From Wohlfahrtiimonas larvae (GTDB lineage Bacteria; Pseudomonadota; Gammaproteobacteria; Cardiobacteriales; Wohlfahrtiimonadaceae), in the NCBI RefSeq assembly GCF_039543665.1, contig NZ_BAABKE010000005.1, positions 62,001 to 126,000 of the forward strand: a stretch of DNA of 64,000 nucleotides, in the 5' to 3' direction. Positions 1 to 8,635 of this stretch are shown here, in pieces; position 1 is the stretch's first letter, and every line of letters begins with the position of its first letter. The notes under the pieces were generated by a model. It saw only the letters and a list, made by a program, of their open reading frames with translations. It was not told the origin of the DNA and searched no databases. The position numbers and the translations under genes were made by a program.

Positions 1-885
1 ATCTTGGTTTGTTCAGCAGCTGATGGTCCTATGCCTCAAACTCGCGAACACATCTTATTGTCTCGTCAAGTTGGTGTTCCATACATCGTTGTATTCTTGA
101 ACAAAGCGGATATGGTTGATGATGCTGAGTTGATCGAATTGGTTGAAATGGAAGTTCGTGACTTGTTAAGCACTTACGATTTCCCAGGTGATGATACTCC
201 GATCATTGTTGGTTCTGCATTAAAAGCATTGGAAGGCGATGAGTCAGATATCGGTGTTCCTGCTATTATTAAATTAGTTGACGCTTTGGATTCATACATT
301 CCTGAGCCAACTCGTGAAATTGATAAATCATTCTTGATGCCTATCGAAGACGTATTCTCAATTTCTGGTCGTGGTACAGTAATTACTGGTCGTATCGAAT
401 CAGGTATTGTTAAAGTTGGTGAAGAATTAGAAATCGTTGGTATCACTGAAACAATGAAAACAACTTGTACTGGTGTTGAAATGTTCCGTAAATTATTGGA
501 TCAAGGTCAAGCTGGTGATAACGTTGGTGTTTTATTGCGTGGTACTAAGCGTGAAGAAGTTCAACGTGGTCAAGTATTAGCAAAACCAGGTTCAATTAAG
601 CCTCATACTAAATTCGAAGCTGAAGTATACGTATTGTCTAAAGATGAAGGCGGTCGTCATACTCCATTCTTTAAAGGATACCGTCCACAGTTCTACTTCC
701 GTACAACTGACGTAACGGGTGCTGTAGAATTGCCAGAAGGCGTAGAAATGGTTATGCCTGGTGATAACATCAAGATGGTAGTTGAGTTGATCAACCCAAT
801 CGCAATGGATGAAGGTTTACGTTTCGCAATCCGCGAAGGTGGTCGTACTGTTGGTGCTGGTGTTGTAGCTAAGATCATTGCATAA
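1..885 (+). CDS. tuf: Elongation factor Tu, 5'-truncated by the window edge
   Basis: The reading frame is open from base 1 and lacks its N-terminal part (the P-loop of the G domain), so this is roughly the last 294 residues of EF-Tu. EF-Tu is the GTPase that carries aminoacyl-tRNA to the ribosome. Visible motifs are the G4 element NKAD and the G5 element SAL, followed by the two beta-barrel domains and the typical C-terminal end. It lies directly upstream of tRNA-Trp and secE-nusG, the place of tufB in gammaproteobacteria, so it is probably the tufB copy. Codon use is strongly biased, as expected for a highly expressed gene. Confidence 0.97.
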   Translation: MLVCSAADGPMPQTREHILLSRQVGVPYIVVFLNKADMVDDAELIELVEMEVRDLLSTYDFPGDDTPIIVGSALKALEGDESDIGVPAIIKLVDALDSYIPEPTREIDKSFLMPIEDVFSISGRGTVITGRIESGIVKVGEELEIVGITETMKTTCTGVEMFRKLLDQGQAGDNVGVLLRGTKREEVQRGQVLAKPGSIKPHTKFEAEVYVLSKDEGGRHTPFFKGYRPQFYFRTTDVTGAVELPEGVEMVMPGDNIKMVVELINPIAMDEGLRFAIREGGRTVGAGVVAKIIA

Positions 886-894
886 TTAAATAAT

Positions 895-970
895 GGGTTG
901 GTAGTTCAATTGGTAGAGCAACGGTTTCCAAAACCGTAAGTTGAGGGTTCGAGTCCTTCCCAGCCCGCCA
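895..970 (+). tRNA. tRNA-Trp (anticodon CCA)
   Basis: A full cloverleaf can be drawn. The 7-bp acceptor stem pairs 895-901 with 960-966, with one G-T pair. The anticodon stem ACGGT/ACCGT encloses the loop TTCCAAA, giving anticodon CCA. The T-loop GGTTCGAGTCC is present and CCA is encoded at 968-970. It sits 9 bases after tuf and is followed by a terminator, so it is probably processed from the tuf transcript. tufB next to a tRNA and before secE is a conserved order. Confidence 0.97.
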
Positions 971-976
971 TTTATT

Positions 977-1003
977 AAAAAAGCAGCACTAGGCTGCTTT
1001 TTT
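977..1003 (+). terminator. Rho-independent terminator after tRNA-Trp
   Basis: The stem AAGCAGC/GCTGCTT (981-987 with 993-999) has a 5-nt loop and ends in a run of T. It closes the tuf/tRNA-Trp unit just before the secE promoter region. Confidence 0.85.
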
Positions 1004-1013
1004 AATTTCAGAA

Positions 1014-1026
1014 AAATATGTATAAT
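1014..1026 (+). promoter_or_regulatory. Probable secE-nusG promoter (-10 element)
   Basis: A consensus TATAAT at 1021-1026 lies 26 bases before the secE start. No good -35 hexamer is present at the right distance because that region is the T-tract of the preceding terminator. The call rests on the -10 box and the position only. Confidence 0.45.
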
Positions 1027-1052
1027 GGATAATTTAGTTCCGAGAAATAACT

Positions 1053-1445
1053 ATGAGTAAGAAAGAGAATCAGGTTGTGGCCAAGGAAAAGGCTGAAAAA
1101 GGGAAGATGCAGGTTTGGGCTTCTGTCGGTTTATTGTTGGCAGGGGTTTTTGGATACTATTATCTGATGGAAACAAAGCTTGTTTTGGCGTTTGTATCAT
1201 TGGGTTTGGGTGTTGCATTATTCTTAGCTGTATTCTTGACGTCTGTAACGGGTAAGAATTTGATTCTGTTTTTTAAAGAAGCACGTATAGAATTGCGCCG
1301 CGTAGTTTGGCCGAGTTGGGATGAGACAAAGAAAATGACCTTGATGGTGTTGGTGGTAATGGCGCTATTCTTAATTTTCTTGTTATTTTCTGACTGGATC
1401 TTGGGCTGGTTAGTATCATTTTTATTAGCACGCTTTGGGGGTTAA
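1053..1445 (+). CDS. secE: Preprotein translocase subunit SecE
   Basis: This 130-residue inner-membrane protein has two hydrophobic segments near residues 22-65 and a third near 95-125, the three-span SecE layout of enterobacteria. The conserved cytoplasmic region before the last span (EARIELRRVVWPSWDE) is the SecE hallmark. SecE clamps SecY in the SecYEG channel. The gene precedes nusG by 2 bases, the usual coupled secE-nusG unit. Its ribosome binding site is weak (CGAGAA). Confidence 0.95.
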   Translation: MSKKENQVVAKEKAEKGKMQVWASVGLLLAGVFGYYYLMETKLVLAFVSLGLGVALFLAVFLTSVTGKNLILFFKEARIELRRVVWPSWDETKKMTLMVLVVMALFLIFLLFSDWILGWLVSFLLARFGG

Positions 1446-1447
1446 GA

Positions 1448-1975
1448 ATGCGCTGGTATGTGATTCAAGCTTATTCTGGTTATGAAAATCAGGTAATGAA
1501 GGCGCTCAAAGAATATGTAGTGCGTGCTGGGTTGGATGATTTTTTTGGTGAGATCATTGTGCCTTCTGAGGAAGTCGTTGATGTTCGTGATGGTAAAAAG
1601 CGTAAAAGCGAGCGTAAATTTTTTCCAGGCTATGTATTAGTTGAGATGGAAATGAATGACGACACATGGCACTTAGTTAAAAATACGCCAAAGGTTATCG
1701 GGTTTATCGGCGGTACAGGTGATCGTCCTATGCCAATTACGACAAAAGAAGCGAATCGTATTTTGGATAGAATGGCTGAGGCGGAAGAAGGTCCTAAGTT
1801 AAAAGTTCTATTTGAAGTGGGTGAGTCTGTGCGTGTGATTGATGGTCCATTTGCAGAATTTAATGGTGTGGTGGAAGAGGTGTTGCCAGAAAAAGGTCGT
1901 TTGATCGTTTCGGTTATGATCTTTGGTCGTGCCACACCCGTTGAGTTGGAATTTTTCCAAGTCGAAAAAGGTTAA
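1448..1975 (+). CDS. nusG: Transcription termination/antitermination factor NusG
   Basis: The 175-residue protein begins MRWYVIQAYSGYE, the typical NusG start, and has the NGN domain (about 1-115) followed by the KOW domain (about 125-175, with GPFAEFNGVVEE). NusG binds RNA polymerase and suppresses pausing. It also links to Rho or to ribosomal S10. It starts 2 bases after secE, so the two are translated from one message. The last gene before a separate promoter and hairpin ahead of rplK. Confidence 0.97.
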   Translation: MRWYVIQAYSGYENQVMKALKEYVVRAGLDDFFGEIIVPSEEVVDVRDGKKRKSERKFFPGYVLVEMEMNDDTWHLVKNTPKVIGFIGGTGDRPMPITTKEANRILDRMAEAEEGPKLKVLFEVGESVRVIDGPFAEFNGVVEEVLPEKGRLIVSVMIFGRATPVELEFFQVEKG

Positions 1976-1988
1976 TAAAATATTTAAA

Positions 1989-2025
1989 TTGTGGTTTGAG
2001 AATATATTATGTATAATCTCAAACC
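1989..2025 (+). promoter_or_regulatory. rplKA promoter inside a 9-bp inverted repeat
   Basis: TTGTGG (1989-1994) and TATAAT (2012-2017) are 17 bp apart, a good sigma-70 promoter for rplK. The arms GGTTTGAGA (1993-2001) and TCTCAAACC (2017-2025) form a perfect 9-bp inverted repeat around the -10 region, followed by TTTTG. As RNA made from upstream it could act as a weak terminator for secE-nusG. As DNA it could be an operator. Confidence 0.7.
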
Positions 2026-2079
2026 TTTTGTTATTGGGGAGCAATGAAAATTGCGTTGACCCGTTTTTAGGAGATAGTC

Positions 2080-2511
2080 ATGGCCAAGAAAGTAACGGCT
2101 TATATCAAATTGCAGGTTCCAGCTGGTAAAGCTAACCCTGCACCACCAATTGGTCCAGCATTGGGTCAACACGGTGTGAATATCATGGAATTCTGTAAAG
2201 CTTTCAATGCTGAAACTCAGCAAATGGAAGTTGGTATGCCATTGCCAGTTGTAATTACGGTTTACAACGATCGTTCATTCACGTTCATCAAGAAAACTCC
2301 ACCAGCAGCTTATTTGTTGAAAAAGGCAGCAGGATTGAAATCTGGTAGCTCAAACCCTAACACTAAAAAAGTTGGTAAAGTAACTCGCCAACAGTTAGAG
2401 GAAATTGCAGAAACTAAAGGTGCAGATCTTTCTGGCGCAACATTAGAAGCAAAAGTACGTACATTGGCGGGTTCTGCTCGTTCAATGGGTATTGAAGTGG
2501 AGGGTCTATAA
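2080..2511 (+). CDS. rplK: 50S ribosomal protein L11
   Basis: This 143-residue protein has the L11 N-terminal domain (VTAYIKLQVPAGKANPAPP, residues about 5-23, the proline-rich region that contacts 23S rRNA and release factors) and the C-terminal RNA-binding domain. Its length matches the family. A good AGGAG lies 7-11 bases before the ATG. L11 forms the GTPase-associated centre and is needed for RelA activation. It is one base from rplA, so the two are translationally coupled. Confidence 0.97.
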   Translation: MAKKVTAYIKLQVPAGKANPAPPIGPALGQHGVNIMEFCKAFNAETQQMEVGMPLPVVITVYNDRSFTFIKKTPPAAYLLKKAAGLKSGSSNPNTKKVGKVTRQQLEEIAETKGADLSGATLEAKVRTLAGSARSMGIEVEGL

Positions 2512-2512
2512 T

Positions 2513-3205
2513 ATGGCTAAGCAATTAACTAAGCGTGCAAAAGCTATCAGCGAATTAGTAGATGGTCAAAAAGTTTACTCAGCAGTAGAAGCTTTTGAAT
2601 TGTTGGCTAAATTGCCACAAGCAAAATTTTTAGAATCAGTTGATGTTGCTTTGAACTTGGGCGTAGACCCACGTAAAAGTGATCAAGTGGTTCGTGGTGC
2701 TACAGTTATGCCTAACGGTACTGGTAAAACAGTTCGCGTTGCTGTATTTGCTCAAGGCGCAAACGCAGAAGCAGCTAAAGCTGCTGGTGCAGATGTAGTA
2801 GGTTTCGAAGATTTAGCAGAAAGCATCAAAGCTGGCAACATGGATTTCGATGTTGTGATCGCTTCTCCAGATGCAATGCGTATCGTAGGCCAATTAGGTC
2901 AAGTATTGGGCCCACGTGGTTTAATGCCTAACCCTAAAGTTGGTACAGTAACTCCAGACGTTGCTGGCGCAGTAAAAAATGCTAAATCAGGTCAAGTTCG
3001 TTTCAGAACTGACAAAAATGGTATCGTTCATGCATCAATCGGTAAAGTAGATTTCGACGCAGTTAAATTGCAAGAAAACTTGAAGGCATTGATCACTGAA
3101 GTAAACCGTTTGAAGCCATCATCAGCTAAAGGTGTTTATTTGAAGCGTGTGACTGTATCTTCAACGATGGGTCCAGGCTTAATGGTTGATGCTTCATCAA
3201 TCTAA
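2513..3205 (+). CDS. rplA: 50S ribosomal protein L1
   Basis: From the ATG at 2513 the product is 230 residues and starts MAKQLTKRAKAI, as L1 does. An in-frame upstream start would add seven unrelated residues overlapping rplK and was not used. The L1 signature around GPRGLMPNPKVGTV (residues about 127-142) is intact. L1 binds 23S rRNA at the stalk by the E site and represses its own rplKA message in enterobacteria. The gap from the rplK stop is one base. Confidence 0.97.
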   Translation: MAKQLTKRAKAISELVDGQKVYSAVEAFELLAKLPQAKFLESVDVALNLGVDPRKSDQVVRGATVMPNGTGKTVRVAVFAQGANAEAAKAAGADVVGFEDLAESIKAGNMDFDVVIASPDAMRIVGQLGQVLGPRGLMPNPKVGTVTPDVAGAVKNAKSGQVRFRTDKNGIVHASIGKVDFDAVKLQENLKALITEVNRLKPSSAKGVYLKRVTVSSTMGPGLMVDASSI

Positions 3206-3211
3206 TTCAGA

Positions 3212-3345
3212 TTAGAACTTCTTGCTGTAGCAATATAGCAGGAAGTGTCTGAGACCGTAGATGCCGTAAGGCTTAATGTTCTACGTAGACGGTGACCTAA
3301 TTAATAGTGATCCGTAAGGCCCCGAATAAGGGATGTTTAATAACT
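3212..3345 (+). ncRNA. Ribosomal protein L10 leader (L10-L12 autoregulation site)
   Basis: The 154-base gap before rplJ is structured. A 10-bp hairpin with one G-T pair joins 3217-3226 to 3237-3246. After it comes a second branched element whose outer arms are GACCGT and ACGGTGAC, with GTAGATGCC and GGC...TCTACG between them. This matches the general layout of L10 leaders, in which excess L10-(L12)4 binds a kink-turn-like element and blocks rplJL translation. The position before rplJ supports the call. Boundaries are approximate. Confidence 0.8.
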
Positions 3346-3359
3346 ACTTATGGTGACGT

Positions 3360-3863
3360 ATGTTAACTTTACAAGAGAAACAAGCAGTTGTTGCTGAAGT
3401 TTCTGAAATTGCAGGTCGTGCGCATTCATTAGTTGCAGCTGAATACCGTGGATTAACAGTATCACAATTGACAGCTTTGCGTGAAAAAGCTCGTCAAGGT
3501 GACGTTTATTTACGTGTTGTTAAAAACAGCTTGGCTAAGCGTGCGTTAACAAATAGCAGTTTTGAAAGTATTAACGATCAACTAACTGGTCCTATCATTC
3601 TTGCATTCTCTATGAATGAAGAAGATCCAGTATCAGGTGTTCGTGCGATTCACGAGTTCTTGAAAGAAAAAGCAAACGAAAAAATGGTTGTGAAAGCAAT
3701 CGTTCATGATGGTGAGCTTTATGATGGTAGCGCTCTTGAGCGTATCGCATCTCTTCCAACGAAAGATCAAGCTATCTCTATGTTCCTTGCTGTGCTCAAA
3801 GCGCCTGTACAAAAATTGGCAGCTACTTTGGCAGCAGTTCGCGATCAGAAAGAAGCGGCTTAA
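3360..3863 (+). CDS. rplJ: 50S ribosomal protein L10
   Basis: The 167-residue product shows the L10 N-terminal rRNA-binding domain (residues about 1-130, with VAEVSEIAGRAHSLVAAEYRG) and the short C-terminal helix that carries L7/L12 dimers. The start ATG at 3360 follows GGTGA. It is preceded by the L10 leader and followed 51 bases later by rplL, the standard stalk operon. Length is close to the 165 residues of the E. coli protein. Confidence 0.97.
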   Translation: MLTLQEKQAVVAEVSEIAGRAHSLVAAEYRGLTVSQLTALREKARQGDVYLRVVKNSLAKRALTNSSFESINDQLTGPIILAFSMNEEDPVSGVRAIHEFLKEKANEKMVVKAIVHDGELYDGSALERIASLPTKDQAISMFLAVLKAPVQKLAATLAAVRDQKEAA

Positions 3864-3914
3864 TGCTATTTGTTTTAAACAGATTATTATTTATTAATTT
3901 TTTAGGAGTCTAAA

Positions 3915-4283
3915 ATGTCTATTTCTAAAGATGATATTTTAAATGCAATTGAAGAAATGAAAACTGCTGAAATCATGGAATTGATTTCTGCAATCGAAGA
4001 AAAATTCGGCGTAACTGCTGCTGTAGCTGTTGCTGCAGGTCCTGCTGCTGGCGCTGCTGCTGCAGAAGAAAAAACTGACTTTGACGTTGTTATGACAAGC
4101 TTTGGTTCAAACAAAGTTAACGTAATCAAAGTTGTTCGTGGTATCACAGGTTTAGGTTTAGGCGAAGCTAAAGCAATGGTTGAAGGTGTTCCTGCAACTG
4201 TTAAAGAAGGCGCTGAGAAAGCTGAAGCTGAAGAAATCAAGAAACAACTTGAAGAAGCTGGTGCTACAGTTGAATTGAAATAA
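3915..4283 (+). CDS. rplL: 50S ribosomal protein L7/L12
   Basis: The 122-residue acidic protein has the N-terminal dimerisation helix pair (1-35), an Ala/Gly-rich hinge (about 36-52) and the C-terminal factor-binding domain with GLGLGEAKAMVEGVP. It forms the ribosomal stalk and recruits translation GTPases. TAGGAG lies 9 bases before the ATG. The protein is made in excess over L10, which fits the strong site. Confidence 0.97.
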   Translation: MSISKDDILNAIEEMKTAEIMELISAIEEKFGVTAAVAVAAGPAAGAAAAEEKTDFDVVMTSFGSNKVNVIKVVRGITGLGLGEAKAMVEGVPATVKEGAEKAEAEEIKKQLEEAGATVELK

Positions 4284-4353
4284 TTACAGTTTCTCTAAAA
4301 TTGTTTAGGAAATTTGTAATTTGATGATTTATATCTAGAGATATGTTTACGAC

Positions 4354-4381
4354 AAAGGCTAGTGGATAACCACTGGCCTTT
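4354..4381 (+). promoter_or_regulatory. rplL-rpoB intergenic hairpin 1
   Basis: A 12-bp stem, AAAGGCTAGTGG with CCACTGGCCTTT, has a 4-nt loop and one G-T pair. It has no following T-run. In E. coli the same gap carries an attenuator and an RNase III site that lower rpoBC relative to the ribosomal genes, and this hairpin is a candidate for either role. Confidence 0.65.
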
Positions 4382-4398
4382 AGTAGCTTGTCACTATT

Positions 4399-4456
4399 GT
4401 AAACTAGAAAAAGTACATTATAGCTACATAAAGATGATGCCCTTTTTCTAGTTTAC
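4399..4456 (+). promoter_or_regulatory. rplL-rpoB intergenic hairpin 2 (candidate RNase III site)
   Basis: A perfect 15-bp inverted repeat joins GTAAACTAGAAAAAG (4399-4413) to CTTTTTCTAGTTTAC (4442-4456) with a 28-nt loop. The duplex lies 33 bases before rpoB. Its length and position fit a processing site that separates rplJL from rpoBC messages. The function is inferred by analogy. Confidence 0.65.
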
Positions 4457-4488
4457 CCTTTAACTAAGTAAGCCTTGAGGATTTGATA

Positions 4489-7400
4489 ATGTATTCTTTT
4501 ACAGAAAAAAAACGTATCCGTAAAGATTTTGGGAAACAATCAAGCGTTCTGGATGTTCCATATCTTTTATCGATTCAATTAGATTCATACGAAAACTTCC
4601 TTCAACAAGGTGAAAATCGTAAGAAGCGCAAAAACCAAGGCTTACAAGCTGCCTTCGAATCTATTTTCCCTATTACAACAACAAAAGCTAAAACACCAAC
4701 AGCACCTGGCTATACTTTAAGCTTGGAATATGTTGATTATCATATTGGCGAGCCTGATTTTGATGTTCGTGAGTGTCAATTGCGTGGTGTAACTTATGCA
4801 GCGCCATTACGTGTTGGCATGCGTTTACGTATTTCTGATGCGGATACAGGTGTGATCAAAGAAGTTCGTGAAGCTAGCATTGATCGTTTTGGCCGCGGTG
4901 GTGTTTACTTGGGTGAATTACCATTGATGACAGAAAATGGTACGTTTGTGATCAATGGTACTGAGCGCGTTGTTGTGTCTCAGTTGCACCGCTCCCCTGG
5001 TGTGTTCTTTGATCATGATAAAGGTAAAAGTCATTCATCGGGTAAATTATTATTCTCTGCACGTGTGATTCCTTACCGTGGCTCATGGTTAGATTTTGAA
5101 TTTGATATCAAAGATTTATTGTTCGTTCGTATTGACCGTCGTCGTAAATTGCATGCAACAATTTTATTGCGTGCTTTAGGCATGAGTGATACTGAAATCT
5201 TAGATACTTTCTTTGAAAAGAACACTTTTACATTTGAAGATGGCAAAGTTTACTTAGAATTGATTGCAGATCGTTTACGTGGTGAGATCGCAGCATTTGA
5301 TATCATGGTTGATGGTCAATTGGTGGCTGAACGTGGTCGTCGTATTACTGCAAAACATATTCGCGAATTAACAAAAGCGGGTGTTGAAAAATTAGAAGTA
5401 CCTGTTGAGTATTTGATTGGCAAGGTCATTGCTGAAGATATCTTTGATGAAGATACAGGCGAAGTATTGTTGTTAGCGAACGAAGTATTAACTTACGATT
5501 TAATCGTTGAGCGTTTAGCACAGAAAAACATTAAACGCATTAATGTGTTATACACAAATGATGTTGATCGTGGATCTTATATCTCTGATACATTGCGTGC
5601 AGATTTAACAAAAACTCAATTAGAGGCACAAGTTGAAATCTATCGCATGATGCGTCCTGGTGAACCACCTGCGAAAGAAGTAGCAGAAAGTTTGTTCCAC
5701 AGCTTATTCTTTGATATTGATCGTTATGATTTATCAGCAGTTGGTCGAATGAAGTTCAACCGTCGTTTAGGTCGTGGTACTGATGTTGGTGAGGGTACTT
5801 TATCTAATGAAGATATTGTTGAAGTAATCAAAACATTGGTAGATATTCGTAACGGTAACGGCACAGTGGATGATGTAGATCATTTGGGTAACCGTCGTGT
5901 ACGTTGCGTTGGTGAAATGGCTGAGAATACATTCCGTATTGGTTTGGTTCGTATCGAGCGTGCTGTTAAAGAACGTTTGTTATTGGCTGAAGCTGAAGGT
6001 TTGACACCACACGAATTAGTGAATGCTAAACCAGTTGCAGCAGCAATGAAAGAATTCTTTGGTTCTTCTCAGTTGTCTCAGTTTATGGATCAGAATAACC
6101 CGTTGTCAGAAATTACGCATAAACGTCGTATTTCAGCATTAGGACCTGGTGGTTTGACACGTGAACGTGCAGGCTTTGAAGTTCGAGACGTTCATACAAC
6201 GCATTATGGCCGTGTATGTCCAATCGAAACACCTGAAGGACCTAACATCGGTTTGATTAACTCATTGGCGTGTTATGCACGAACAAACGAATATGGTTTC
6301 TTAGAAACACCATATCGTAAAGTGATCGATGGCAAAGTAACGAATGAAATTGAATACTTGTCAGCATATGAAGAAATGGAATTTGGTATCGCGCAAGCAA
6401 ATGCTCGATTGAATGAAAATGGCGAGTTCATGGATGATTTGATTGCATCTCACGTGAATGGTGAATTCATTCTATTGACACAAAATCAAATCCAATATAT
6501 GGACGTTTCTCCTCGTCAAATCGTGTCAGTTGCTGCAGCATTGATTCCGTTCCTAGAGCACGACGATGCTAACCGTGCATTAATGGGATCGAACATGCAA
6601 CGTCAAGCGGTACCAACATTGCGCTCTGATAAGCCATTAGTAGGTACAGGTATTGAAAGCACTGTTGCACGTGACTCGGGTGTGTGTATCGTTGCTAAAC
6701 GTGGCGGTATTGTGGATTACGTGGATGCAACTCGTATTGTTGTGCGTGTGAATGAAGAAGAAACAAAAGCGGGTGAAGCTGGCGTTGATATCTATAACTT
6801 AACAAAATATATGCGTTCAAACCAAAGCACATGTATCAACCAACGTACTTTAGTAAAAGTAGGTGATCGTGTATCTGCTAAAGATGTTATGGCCGATGGC
6901 CCATCAACAGACTTAGGTGAATTAGCATTGGGTCAAAATATCTTGGTAGCGTTTATGCCATGGAATGGTTATAACTACGAAGACTCCATCTTGATCTCTG
7001 AACGTGTTGTTCGTGAAGATCGTTTCACAACAATTCATATTGAAGAATTAACATGTGTGGCACGTGATACTAAATTAGGTCCAGAAGAAATTTCTGCGGA
7101 TATTCCTAATGTATCAGAAGCTGCGTTAACAAAATTAGATGAAGCTGGTATGGCATTCATCGGCGCTGAAGTTAAAGCTGGCGACATCTTGGTGGGTAAA
7201 GTTTCTCCTAAAGGTGAAACACAATTAACACCAGAAGAAAAATTATTACGTGCAATCTTTGGTGATAAAGCATCTGATGTTAAAGATACCTCTTTACGTG
7301 TTCCTACAGGTATGGATGGTACAGTAATAGATGTTCGTGTGTTTACACGTGATGGTATCGAAAAAGATAGCCGTACTCGTGAAATCGAAGCTGCTGAATT

Positions 7401-8607
7401 GAAGCGCGTTCGTAAAGACTTGAATGATCAATTACGTATTTTAGAAGATGACTTGTTTGATCGTGCAAAACGTTTGTTAATGTCAAATATTGCAGCTGCT
7501 GGTAATAGAGGTTTCAAAGCAGGCGCTAACTTCACTGAAGAGTATTTGTTAGGTTTAAATCGTGAAGAATGGTTGAGCTTGGCATTGAAAGAAGAAGATG
7601 CAGCAAATGATTTGGCTCAATTAAAAGAATTGATGTCACAGCAACGTAAAGAATTCGATAAACAATTTGAAGAAAAACGTGAAAAATTAATTCAAAGTGA
7701 TGAATTAGCACCTGGCGTATTGAAAATGGTTAAGGTTTACTTGGCTGTTAAACGTCGTATTCAACCAGGTGATAAGATGGCGGGTCGTCACGGAAACAAA
7801 GGTGTTGTTTCTATGATTGTTCCTGAAGAAGATATGCCATACATGGAAGATGGTACGCCAGTTGATATTTGTTTGAATCCACTGGGTGTTCCTTCGCGTA
7901 TGAATATCGGACAGATTTTGGAAACTCACTTGGGCTGGGCAGCAAAAGGCTTAGGTAATAAGATCCAAAGAATGTTAGAAGAAAAATCTGCAATGACAGA
8001 TCTTCGTAGTTTTGTTGATGAAATCTATAATAAAGATGACAGCGCACAGAAAGTTGATTTGAATGACTTCAATGATGAGCAATTCTTAGAATTGTGCCAT
8101 AACTTGAAAAATGGTGTGCCAATGGCAACGCCAGTATTCGATGGTGCATCAGAAGAAGAAATGCGTCGTATGTTGCGTTTAGCTGATTTACCAGAATCAG
8201 GTCAAATCACATTGTTTGATGGTCGTACAGGTGATGCATTCGATCGTCCTGTAACAATCGGTTACATGTACATGTTGAAATTGAATCACTTGGTTGATGA
8301 TAAGATGCATGCTCGTTCTACTGGTCCTTACTCGTTAGTAACGCAACAGCCATTGGGTGGTAAAGCTCAGTTCGGTGGTCAGCGTTTCGGTGAGATGGAA
8401 GTATGGGCATTGCAAGCATATGGTGCGTCATATACGTTACAAGAAATGTTAACTGTTAAGTCAGATGACGTTGTTGGTCGTACGGAAGTTTATAAGAGTA
8501 TTGTGAATGGGGAGCATCGTATGGATACTGGTATGCCGGAATCTTTCAACGTTCTCGTTAAAGAAATTCGTTCTCTTGGTATCAATATAGAGTTAGACGG
8601 TGAGTAA
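4489..8607 (+). CDS. rpoB: DNA-directed RNA polymerase subunit beta
   Basis: The product is 1372 residues, slightly longer than the E. coli subunit, and starts MYSFTEKKRIRKDFG. The ATG at 4489 sits 8 bases after GAGG (4477-4480). A TTG two codons upstream is too close to that site and was rejected. The rifampicin pocket (SSQLSQFMDQNNPLSEITHK and following) keeps the wild-type Asp, His and Ser that are changed in resistant mutants. The C-terminal clamp region with GGKAQFGGQRFGEMEVWAL is intact. Beta forms the catalytic core with beta'. rpoC follows 28 bases later. Confidence 0.98.
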   Translation: MYSFTEKKRIRKDFGKQSSVLDVPYLLSIQLDSYENFLQQGENRKKRKNQGLQAAFESIFPITTTKAKTPTAPGYTLSLEYVDYHIGEPDFDVRECQLRGVTYAAPLRVGMRLRISDADTGVIKEVREASIDRFGRGGVYLGELPLMTENGTFVINGTERVVVSQLHRSPGVFFDHDKGKSHSSGKLLFSARVIPYRGSWLDFEFDIKDLLFVRIDRRRKLHATILLRALGMSDTEILDTFFEKNTFTFEDGKVYLELIADRLRGEIAAFDIMVDGQLVAERGRRITAKHIRELTKAGVEKLEVPVEYLIGKVIAEDIFDEDTGEVLLLANEVLTYDLIVERLAQKNIKRINVLYTNDVDRGSYISDTLRADLTKTQLEAQVEIYRMMRPGEPPAKEVAESLFHSLFFDIDRYDLSAVGRMKFNRRLGRGTDVGEGTLSNEDIVEVIKTLVDIRNGNGTVDDVDHLGNRRVRCVGEMAENTFRIGLVRIERAVKERLLLAEAEGLTPHELVNAKPVAAAMKEFFGSSQLSQFMDQNNPLSEITHKRRISALGPGGLTRERAGFEVRDVHTTHYGRVCPIETPEGPNIGLINSLACYARTNEYGFLETPYRKVIDGKVTNEIEYLSAYEEMEFGIAQANARLNENGEFMDDLIASHVNGEFILLTQNQIQYMDVSPRQIVSVAAALIPFLEHDDANRALMGSNMQRQAVPTLRSDKPLVGTGIESTVARDSGVCIVAKRGGIVDYVDATRIVVRVNEEETKAGEAGVDIYNLTKYMRSNQSTCINQRTLVKVGDRVSAKDVMADGPSTDLGELALGQNILVAFMPWNGYNYEDSILISERVVREDRFTTIHIEELTCVARDTKLGPEEISADIPNVSEAALTKLDEAGMAFIGAEVKAGDILVGKVSPKGETQLTPEEKLLRAIFGDKASDVKDTSLRVPTGMDGTVIDVRVFTRDGIEKDSRTREIEAAELKRVRKDLNDQLRILEDDLFDRAKRLLMSNIAAAGNRGFKAGANFTEEYLLGLNREEWLSLALKEEDAANDLAQLKELMSQQRKEFDKQFEEKREKLIQSDELAPGVLKMVKVYLAVKRRIQPGDKMAGRHGNKGVVSMIVPEEDMPYMEDGTPVDICLNPLGVPSRMNIGQILETHLGWAAKGLGNKIQRMLEEKSAMTDLRSFVDEIYNKDDSAQKVDLNDFNDEQFLELCHNLKNGVPMATPVFDGASEEEMRRMLRLADLPESGQITLFDGRTGDAFDRPVTIGYMYMLKLNHLVDDKMHARSTGPYSLVTQQPLGGKAQFGGQRFGEMEVWALQAYGASYTLQEMLTVKSDDVVGRTEVYKSIVNGEHRMDTGMPESFNVLVKEIRSLGINIELDGE

Positions 8608-8635
8608 TCTCTTAAAGCATAGGAACTAATGAACA

